Assembly (NCBI RefSeq): GCF_002750975.1
Contig: NZ_PEJS01000001.1
Span: forward strand, 1,860,001-1,924,000
Direction of reading: 5' to 3'
Length of the DNA stretch: 64,000 bases
Source: Stenotrophomonas indicatrix
GTDB lineage: Bacteria > Pseudomonadota > Gammaproteobacteria > Xanthomonadales > Xanthomonadaceae
How positions within the stretch are numbered: position 1 is the first letter of the stretch; every line of letters begins with the position of its first letter. Shown here in pieces: positions 10,190 through 16,657 of this stretch. Both the position numbers and the translations under genes were made by a program. The notes under the pieces were generated by a model, which made no database searches, had not been told where the DNA came from, and saw only the letters and a list, made by a program, of their open reading frames with translations.

Positions 10190-11437
10190 ATGCTCGCTTC
10201 CTGTTCCCCCTTCATCATCTGGGCGGCCGTGGCCGTTGCCACCGTCGGCCTGCTGTTCCGGCCGTTCCGCATTCCGGAGTACGTGTGGGCGCTGGGCGCG
10301 GCCGCGCTGCTTCCGCTGCTTGGGGCGGTGTCGCTCGGCACGACCTGGCATGCGGTTGCCGAAGGCCGGGATGTCTACCTGTTCCTGGTCGGCATGATGG
10401 TGCTGGCCGAGCTGGCGCGGCGCGAGGGCCTGTTCGACTGGCTGGCGCTGTATGCGGTACGGCATGCGGGCGGCTCGGGGCGGCGGTTGTTCGACCTGGT
10501 GTTCCTGGTCGGCACGGTGGTGACGGTGTTCCTGTCCAACGATGCCACGGCGGTGGTGCTGACGCCCGCGGTCTATGCGGCGTGCAAGGCGGCCCGCACC
10601 AACCCCCTGCCCTATCTGTTTGTCTGCGCGTTCATCGCCAATGCGGCGAGCTTCGTGCTGCCTATTTCCAACCCGGCCAACCTGGTGGTGTACGGCAACC
10701 ACATGCCGCCGCTGCTGCAGTGGCTGGCGCAGTTCGCGCTGCCTTCGCTGGCCGCGATCGGTGCCACGTATCTGGTGCTGCGCTGGGTGCATCGCCGCGA
10801 GATCGCCCAGCCGTTGGCGGCATCGCCCGAGCATCGCCCGCTTACCGAGGGTGGCCGCCTGAGTGCGCTGGGTGTGTTGTTCACCGGCACCGTGCTGCTG
10901 GTGACCTCCGCACTGAACGGCCCATTGGGCCTGACAACGTTCTGTGCGGGCGCGCTGAGCGTAGCGGTGGTGGCGATCCGCCAGCGCCGCAGCCCGCTGC
11001 CGCTGTTGCGCCACGTCTCCTGGGGCGTGCTGCCGCTGGTGGCCGGCCTGTTCGTGCTGGTTGAAGCGGTTTCGCAGACCGGTGTCATCCAGACAGCGGC
11101 CAGCAACCTGCAGGCGTTGGCGCAGACCTCGCCGCATCAGGCGGGCTGGCTGGCCGGAGGCGCAGCCGCACTGCTCAGCAACGTGGCCAACAATCTGCCG
11201 GTGGGCCTGGCGGCGGGCTCGCTGGGCCAGATGGCCGAACTGCCGGCGCAGACGCGCGCGGCGTTGCTGATCGGCGTGGACCTGGGCCCGAACCTGTCGG
11301 TGACCGGCTCGCTGGCTACCATGCTGTGGCTGGTGGCGCTACGCCGCGAAGGCGAGCATGTCAGCGCGCTCGACTTCCTGCGTGTCGGCGCGCTGGTGAT
11401 GCCGCCCGCGCTGATCGGGGCGTTGCTGCTGCTCTGA
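10190..11437 (+). CDS. arsB: ArsB-family arsenite / anion transporter
   Basis: A 415-residue inner-membrane protein with about 11-12 hydrophobic segments. Ion-transporter (ArsB/NhaD) superfamily signatures are FLVGMMVLAELARREGLFDWLA, VFLSNDATAVVLTPAVYA, LPISNPANLVVYG, LLSNVANNLPVGLAAG and GVDLGPNLSVTGSLATMLW. ArsB exports arsenite and antimonite by the proton gradient, alone or with ArsA. Length fits ArsB. No arsR, arsC or arsA lies beside it. The only other arsenic-type gene in the window is the ArsN2-like acetyltransferase 30 kb away, so the substrate is inferred from family only. Confidence 0.88.
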   Translation: MLASCSPFIIWAAVAVATVGLLFRPFRIPEYVWALGAAALLPLLGAVSLGTTWHAVAEGRDVYLFLVGMMVLAELARREGLFDWLALYAVRHAGGSGRRLFDLVFLVGTVVTVFLSNDATAVVLTPAVYAACKAARTNPLPYLFVCAFIANAASFVLPISNPANLVVYGNHMPPLLQWLAQFALPSLAAIGATYLVLRWVHRREIAQPLAASPEHRPLTEGGRLSALGVLFTGTVLLVTSALNGPLGLTTFCAGALSVAVVAIRQRRSPLPLLRHVSWGVLPLVAGLFVLVEAVSQTGVIQTAASNLQALAQTSPHQAGWLAGGAAALLSNVANNLPVGLAAGSLGQMAELPAQTRAALLIGVDLGPNLSVTGSLATMLWLVALRREGEHVSALDFLRVGALVMPPALIGALLLL

Positions 11438-11542
11438 TCAGGCGCGGGCTGGAACGCCAGGCGCGTCTATCGCGACCAGCGCAGCGCCCAGGATCGGCAA
11501 CTACCTCACAGACACCTGGTCAGTACACCGCCCCGGTGCAGA

Positions 11543-12595
11543 TTACTCGGCGTAGCTGGCGGTGTTCTTGCCGTGCCGTTTTGCGTGATAGAGCGCCTTG
11601 TCCGCCTTCGCCAACCAATCTTCTGCGCTGCCCGTGCCAGCCGCTGCGGCGATGCCGATACTGACGCTGAACTGGATATCGGCTGTTTCAGGGGCACCCG
11701 GCTCCTGCAGGTAGTGCCTTATCTGCTCGGCCACATCCATGGCCTCTGCCGGTATCCGCTGGCGCAGCAGGACGGCGAACTCATCACCGCCCAGACGCGC
11801 TGGCATGTCACCCGGCTGGGCTAGCTGACGCAGCACTACCGCGATGCGGCGAAGCACCTCATCGCCGGCACGATGGCCATGCGAGTCATTGATCCGCTTG
11901 AAATCATCAACATCAAGCATCAGCAGGCACGCGTCGCCGCCGTGGTGCTGCCCCGTCTGCAGCACCTGCTGGGCGCGCTGGATCAGGAAGCCGCGGTTGG
12001 CCAGCTCAACCAACGGATCCATCCGGCTCAGGCGCTGCAGTTGGCGATTCTGTGATTTCACCCGGCGCGCCAGCCGCCAGCTCAGCACGCTCAACCCGAT
12101 GCCGTAGACGAACAGGAAAGGCAGGCTGAGGACAACCGTGCGCTGCGAGGTGATGGGTTGATAAGGCAGGCCCAGGGCAAGCCAGGTGGCGGCGAACCCG
12201 ACCACCAGGGCCAGGGTTGCCCTCGTTGCCAGGCGGATGCCGCCGGCGGCGATCTTGTCGGCCACCAGTAGCGCGGCAAACAACGCACTGGGCACCGTGC
12301 TGAGGGCCATGAAGGCGATCCATGCGCCTCCAAAAAGAGAGTCGACGATCATGCAGCGGAACTGCGCTGCTGCAGGCTCACGGGCGCGACGTGTCAGGAG
12401 CATCGCCAGCGCCGGCCATGCGAGGGCGTTGAGCAACAGCAGCACCCAGGGGGCAGCATCCGCCTGACGCTCCAGAATGATCGAGGCAATTGGAAGCGCG
12501 CCCAAGCCGTTCCCCACGAAGCGCATCCAGCCGATGCGCCGGGCTGCACCGACGCCCTCGACGGCGACTTCTGTTGAGTCAGTGAGAAACGGCAT
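11543..12595 (-). CDS. MASE2-GGDEF diguanylate cyclase (AdrA/DgcC-like)
   Basis: A 350-residue membrane enzyme that should make cyclic di-GMP from two GTP. Residues about 15-175 form a MASE2-type sensor with multiple membrane segments (RRIGWMRFVGNGLGALP start; WVLLLLNALAWPALAMLL; LPFLFVYGIGLSVLSW). The GGDEF domain follows, with substrate residues DVDDFKRINDSHGH and the active site RLGGDEF. The inhibitory I-site normally reads RxxD five residues before GGDEF; here it is QPGD, so the arginine is missing and feedback inhibition may be weak. The start ATG follows AGGAGAGCTGGCA. The gene is isolated, with no PDE or BcsA nearby. AdrA-type enzymes control biofilm and cellulose, but the output here is unknown. 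Confidence 0.95.
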   Translation of the reverse strand: MPFLTDSTEVAVEGVGAARRIGWMRFVGNGLGALPIASIILERQADAAPWVLLLLNALAWPALAMLLTRRAREPAAAQFRCMIVDSLFGGAWIAFMALSTVPSALFAALLVADKIAAGGIRLATRATLALVVGFAATWLALGLPYQPITSQRTVVLSLPFLFVYGIGLSVLSWRLARRVKSQNRQLQRLSRMDPLVELANRGFLIQRAQQVLQTGQHHGGDACLLMLDVDDFKRINDSHGHRAGDEVLRRIAVVLRQLAQPGDMPARLGGDEFAVLLRQRIPAEAMDVAEQIRHYLQEPGAPETADIQFSVSIGIAAAAGTGSAEDWLAKADKALYHAKRHGKNTASYAE

Positions 12596-12830
12596 TGCCA
12601 GCTCTCCTGATGATCACTCCCCTGCAATTCACCCGGACACCCCTTTGTGCGCGAGTCTGACATCTGTGCGTCAACGACAGGTCAATGAGGCAAGGCGCGC
12701 TGCATCGCAGCCGCATGCCGAGGCTGCACACATGGGTTGATGGGCCGTGCGGCGGCCCTTCATCCGTCTGTGTTGCAGCGTTAACGCTCACTGGCAGAGG
12801 CTGGTCAACACGCCCGAGGAGCACACTCCA

Positions 12831-13028
12831 GTGAACGAGAAGAAGCTGCGGGATGACCTGCCTTTCAACCCTGGCGCCGACGCGGACGATGCGTCGAAGA
12901 GCCATACCCCGGACAGGCTCAGGAATGACAAAGCGACATGGAAGGAGCACGACATGCCCGATGATGGTGATGACCCCAAAGCTACGCCCGACGACTACGA
13001 ACGGCCTGATCCCGATCCGACCGGGTAG
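12831..13028 (+). CDS. Small acidic, probably disordered protein
   Basis: A 65-residue protein from a GTG start at 12831, preceded by GAGGAG. The sequence VNEKKLRDDLPFNPGADADDASKS... DPDPTG is rich in Asp, Lys and Pro and has no hydrophobic core, so it is likely disordered. A longer reading from 12747 adds a non-matching, Arg/Cys-rich N-terminus without a ribosome binding site, so I prefer the short form. No family is recognised. It stands between the diguanylate cyclase, from which it is divergent, and a REP-like cluster. Confidence 0.55.
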   Translation: MNEKKLRDDLPFNPGADADDASKSHTPDRLRNDKATWKEHDMPDDGDDPKATPDDYERPDPDPTG

Positions 13029-13133
13029 GCACGGCCAATTGAAGCCAACGGTGCGTGCCACGCGACATGGCGTACCTCCTTGCTGAAGGTGCGCCCGCAG
13101 AGCGCGCTGTAAGCGCGCGCCGGATCGCGTGTT

Positions 13134-13156
13134 GCCGGCCAGCGGCCGGCACTACC
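13134..13156 (-). repeat. REP-like element of the SMAG type
   Basis: GCCGGCC-AGC-GGCCGGC stem-loop followed by ACTACC, the same core as at 9950 and 60017. It is the first of three hairpins between the small acidic gene and the aldose epimerase gene, which are convergent. Confidence 0.8.
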
Positions 13157-13170
13157 GGACGCGACGCATG

Positions 13171-13241
13171 GGTGACGCCGGGCCATGCCCGGCGAAAGCG
13201 AAGATGGGTAGCGCCGGGCCATGCCCGGCGAAAGCGAAAAG
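13171..13241 (+). repeat. Two tandem REP-like hairpins (second SMAG-type subgroup)
   Basis: Two near-identical units of about 36 bp. Each has an 8-bp stem CGCCGGGC-CAT-GCCCGGCG (13176-13194 and 13212-13230) followed by AAAGCGAA. The second starts with GTAG directly before the stem, the signature of this REP family; the first has GTGA. Tandem pairs are usual for REP elements. Placed between two convergent genes, they may also work as a bidirectional transcript-end stabiliser. Confidence 0.8.
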
Positions 13242-13314
13242 CAGAAGGGCCGGCAGGCATTCGATGCGGTGGAACAGCCGTGGGGAGTTCTTGGGTTCTG
13301 CTGTGGACAGGTAA

Positions 13315-14187
13315 TCAGCTGGCGTCGACGCCAGCGAGATCGCCATCGTTGCCGATCTCCCAACGCAGTTCGAAGTTCAGTTCCAGCTGTTGTCCCGGCT
13401 GCAACCGGGTCGGCGCCAGCGTGAATCCGTCGGGTGGTCCGGTCTGCGGCTCCACGCAGGTGGCGTGCGCTGCCCCGTCATAGACCACCCAGTGATCGGT
13501 GTCGGCGCTCAGCCGCAGCCGCTGGCCGGCGGCAACCAGCGTCACTTCGGCCTGGTTGATGAAGCAGTCATCCCACGGCCCCTGCGTTGGCTGCACGCAG
13601 GGCAAGGTGGCGATGCCCTCCCCGTCGCGCGGGTACATCGCGCTGGGTGCGAACAGCAGTCGATCCGGCTTGCGGAACCAGGGATGCCAGCCAAGCACGG
13701 CTGGCATTGCCATGGCACCGGCCTGCACTGCGAGGCGCAGCTTCAGGCGGTCGGGTTGCACGAGGAGATGCTGCAATGCCTTGCCTCCGAAGGGCCAATA
13801 GGCGTCCTCAGGCAGGTCCAGCGACAGCGAGGCGCCGTCCGGTTCAAGGCGGTCGATGCGCCAGGGCCGTGAGAAGCCGACGCCATGGATGGCGTGCATT
13901 CCGAAGTTCACCGGCAACTGATAGGGCCTGCCGTCGAAGGCGAAGCGCCCGTGCCGGATGCGCCCGGCCCAGGGCAGCATGGGATAGCACCCCCACGCAA
14001 TGCCCGCCTGCCCTACTTCATGTTCGCTGACGAGCCAGTCCACACCGTCACAGCGTAGTTGGGCGATGCGCCCACCGGCTTCCGGTGCGAGCGCGACCTC
14101 CAGCCTGCCTGCGCGCAACCAGTGCAGTGGGCCGGCAGGCAGCGCCGCCTGCGCATCATCCATGGGCAAAGTCGGCTCAGGTGCCAT
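13315..14187 (-). CDS. Aldose 1-epimerase (galactose mutarotase family)
   Basis: A 290-residue mutarotase-like protein. The start ATG at 14187 overlaps the end of the transporter-GH43 gene by 11 bp, so it is the last gene of that operon; starts further upstream would lie inside it. The beta-sandwich signature residues are present: the His pair in GMHAIHGVGFSRPW and LGWHPWFRKP, and the base Glu in CVEPQTGPPDG. It interconverts alpha and beta anomers of aldoses. In a xylan locus it should speed delivery of the alpha-anomer of xylose to xylose isomerase. No signal peptide, hence cytoplasmic. Confidence 0.92.
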   Translation of the reverse strand: MAPEPTLPMDDAQAALPAGPLHWLRAGRLEVALAPEAGGRIAQLRCDGVDWLVSEHEVGQAGIAWGCYPMLPWAGRIRHGRFAFDGRPYQLPVNFGMHAIHGVGFSRPWRIDRLEPDGASLSLDLPEDAYWPFGGKALQHLLVQPDRLKLRLAVQAGAMAMPAVLGWHPWFRKPDRLLFAPSAMYPRDGEGIATLPCVQPTQGPWDDCFINQAEVTLVAAGQRLRLSADTDHWVVYDGAAHATCVEPQTGPPDGFTLAPTRLQPGQQLELNFELRWEIGNDGDLAGVDAS

Positions 14188-16657
14188 AGGGATGGATCGT
14201 CCGGATGCTGCCGTCTGCTTCCATGTGCAGCGGTGTGCACTTGACCGAACGCAGGTGGGTGACCCCGCCGGACAGCAACGCGTCGTGATAGAACAAGTAC
14301 CACCGCCCCTGGAACGCACAGATGGAGTGATGGGTGGTCCAGCCCACCACGGGGGTGAGGATCACGCCGCGATAGGTGAACGGCCCGTACGGGCTGTCGC
14401 TGGTGGCATAGCACAGCAGGTGCGTATCACCAGTGGAGTACGACAGGTAATACCGGCCCTGGTGTTTGTGCAGCCACGGTCCTTCGAAGAAGCGACGGGC
14501 ATGGTCGTCGGCGCGCAGCGGCTGCCCGTGCTCGTCCAGGATGACGATCTCCCGGGTGGGTTCGGCAAGCCGGGTCATGCCGGCATCCAGTCGCCCGATA
14601 CGCGGGCCCAGTGCCGGCGCCTCGCCGGCAGGTTCTTCATGCGCCGGGTCGTAGCGGTTGTCGCGGTACTTCTGCAGCTGGCCACCCCAGATGCCACCGA
14701 AACAGAGGTAGTGCGTGCCGTCGTCGTCCTCGAACACGGCCGGGTCGATCGAGTACGCGCCCTTGATGGGTTCGGGTTCTGGAGTGAACGGGCCCTCCGG
14801 CCGATCCGCCGCCGCAACGCCGATGCGGAACATGCCGTGGTCGTCCTTGGCCGGGAAGTACAGGTAATAGCGGCCATCGCGGGAGGCGGCATCCGGTGCC
14901 CACATCTGCTGGCTGGCCCAGGGCACGTCGCGCACATGCAGCGCCACGCCGCAGTCGGTGGCCTCGCCCTCCGGTGTGTCCATCCGCAGCACGTGGTAGT
15001 CCTGCATGCCGAAGTGGCCGCCCTCATCGTCGAAGGGGGCGCCGCTGTCGATGTCGTGCGATGGATAGATGTACAGCCGTCCCTCGAACACATGGGCCGA
15101 AGGGTCGGCCGTGTAGATGTGGCTTACCAGGGGCTGGGAGATGGCGTGTGCTGCCAGTTGCTGCAGATCGCTGCCCTGGCGCCGCGACTGCAGGTCCTGC
15201 TCGATGCGGGTCTCCATGCGCTTGTTGATCTCGTAGAGGAAAAGCAGCGCTACTGCAGCCAGGAACGGCAGGGAGCAGTACACACTCACCGTCAGGCGGA
15301 TACCATCCACCACGGCTTCGGGCTGTTGCGGTGCGCCTGCCTGGTAGCCGTGATGGGCGAGGATGCCGGCGACCAGCGCGCCACCGATGCTGAGCCCGAT
15401 CTTCAGGCCACACAGCATCGCCGAGAAGACGATGGCGGTGGCACGGCGATGGTTCTTCCATTCGGAGTAGTCGGCGACGTCGGCGATCATCGCCCACAGC
15501 AGCGGGATGGTGATGCCGTAGCAGAACCCGTGCAGCATGAAGGCAGCGAAGGCCACGGCAACCGCCGTGGGCGGGAAGAAATAGAACACCAGCAGGAACA
15601 CGGTGGACACCAGCAAGGCACCGCCAAAGACATCACGCTTGCCGAAACGGTCGGCCAGGCGGCGCGATACGCCGATGCCCAGGATCATGCAGACGATGCC
15701 GCAGGCGTTGAACAGGCTGAAGGCCGATGTTGCCGGATCCTTCGGCCAGGCAAAGCCGGCCAGGCCCAGGCCGTTGAGTGCCGCGTTGACGGCGCCGATG
15801 AAGCGGTTGAAGCCGGAGGTGTCGAGAAAGCCCGCCAGGGCGGCCTCGCTCATGTAGTACTGGAAGTAGTAGACGTAGGTGCCGCCCTTCAGCGACAGGT
15901 TGATGAAGACCAGGATGGTCAGCGCCAGCATCACCTTCCACGGGCGGTTGCGCAGCAGGTCGGACAGGTCCTGCAGCACCCCGGCAGTCTGTTCCTTCGC
16001 CGGTACGATGCGCTCGCGCGTGGTGGCGAAGGTGATCAGGAAGAACACCGTTCCCACCACCGCAAATACCGTCATGACCCGCTCGAAGCCCAGCACCCGG
16101 TCGCCGTCGCCGAGGATCAGCACCAGCGGCAGCAGCAGGACCTGGATGATGAACTGCGCGATCATCACCGCCACGAAGCGGTAGGCCGACAGGCTGTTGC
16201 GCTGGGCCATGCTGCCGGTGAGCACGCCACTGAGTGCCGAGTACGGCAGATTGTTGGCCGCATACACGAGCATCAACAGGCCGTACGTGGCCAGGGCGTA
16301 GACGACCTTGGCGCGCGGCGCCAGGTCGGGGGTGCTGAAGGCCAGCAGTGACAGCAGCCCGAAGGGAATCGCCGTCCACAGGATCCACGGCCGGAACTTG
16401 CCCCAGCGGCTGACCGTGCGATCGGCGGCGATGCCGATCAACGGGGTGAACACGAAGGCACCGAGCACGCCGATCACGAAGATGATCGTGGCGGCCGTGG
16501 CGGGCGGCAGCCGGTACACATCGGTGTAGAAGAACGCGAGGTAGGTGATCAGCGTCTGGAAGATCAGGTTGGCGGCCAGGTCGCCCAGGCTGTAGCCGAG
16601 CTTCTCCCGGATGGACAGCGTGTGCCCGGTGCTTTCCATGCGGCGCGCATCAGTCAC
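14177..16657 (-). CDS. GPH-family sugar:cation symporter fused to a GH43 glycosidase domain
   Basis: A single 826-codon frame joins two enzymes. Residues about 10-478 are a glycoside-pentoside-hexuronide symporter with 12 predicted membrane segments (IREKLGYSLGDLAANLIFQ; SRWGKFRPWILW; WAMIADVADYSEWK). A charged linker at about 479-505 (INKRMETRIEQDLQSRRQG) leads to a GH43 five-blade propeller at about 506-826. The GH43 catalytic set is complete: Asp518 (TADPSAHVF), Asp638 (SIDPAVFED) and Glu725 (FFEGPWLHK). The symporter C-terminus is cytoplasmic, so the glycosidase should cut xylo- or arabino-oligosaccharides as they enter. The start is GTG 16657, preceded by GGAG and overlapping the GH3 stop; ATG 16639 is the alternative. 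The frame is unbroken through the linker. Confidence 0.9.
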   Translation of the reverse strand: MTDARRMESTGHTLSIREKLGYSLGDLAANLIFQTLITYLAFFYTDVYRLPPATAATIIFVIGVLGAFVFTPLIGIAADRTVSRWGKFRPWILWTAIPFGLLSLLAFSTPDLAPRAKVVYALATYGLLMLVYAANNLPYSALSGVLTGSMAQRNSLSAYRFVAVMIAQFIIQVLLLPLVLILGDGDRVLGFERVMTVFAVVGTVFFLITFATTRERIVPAKEQTAGVLQDLSDLLRNRPWKVMLALTILVFINLSLKGGTYVYYFQYYMSEAALAGFLDTSGFNRFIGAVNAALNGLGLAGFAWPKDPATSAFSLFNACGIVCMILGIGVSRRLADRFGKRDVFGGALLVSTVFLLVFYFFPPTAVAVAFAAFMLHGFCYGITIPLLWAMIADVADYSEWKNHRRATAIVFSAMLCGLKIGLSIGGALVAGILAHHGYQAGAPQQPEAVVDGIRLTVSVYCSLPFLAAVALLFLYEINKRMETRIEQDLQSRRQGSDLQQLAAHAISQPLVSHIYTADPSAHVFEGRLYIYPSHDIDSGAPFDDEGGHFGMQDYHVLRMDTPEGEATDCGVALHVRDVPWASQQMWAPDAASRDGRYYLYFPAKDDHGMFRIGVAAADRPEGPFTPEPEPIKGAYSIDPAVFEDDDGTHYLCFGGIWGGQLQKYRDNRYDPAHEEPAGEAPALGPRIGRLDAGMTRLAEPTREIVILDEHGQPLRADDHARRFFEGPWLHKHQGRYYLSYSTGDTHLLCYATSDSPYGPFTYRGVILTPVVGWTTHHSICAFQGRWYLFYHDALLSGGVTHLRSVKCTPLHMEADGSIRTIHPYGT

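Noticed and set aside
12579..13061. 160-residue frame on the minus strand over the small acidic gene
   Set aside because: No domain, poor composition and no ribosome binding site; it overlaps the start of the diguanylate cyclase gene and the better-supported plus-strand gene.
9739..13314. CRISPR array or phage attachment site suggested by repeated hairpins
   Set aside because: The repeats are palindromic REP-like elements in ones and twos without regular spacers, cas genes, integrase or tRNA.
15140..15240. Sequencing or assembly frameshift as the cause of the transporter-GH43 fusion
   Set aside because: Both domains are complete and in the same frame with a sensible charged linker and no stop codon; a chance error joining two intact genes without losing the GH43 start region is unlikely, though it is listed as a refutation test.
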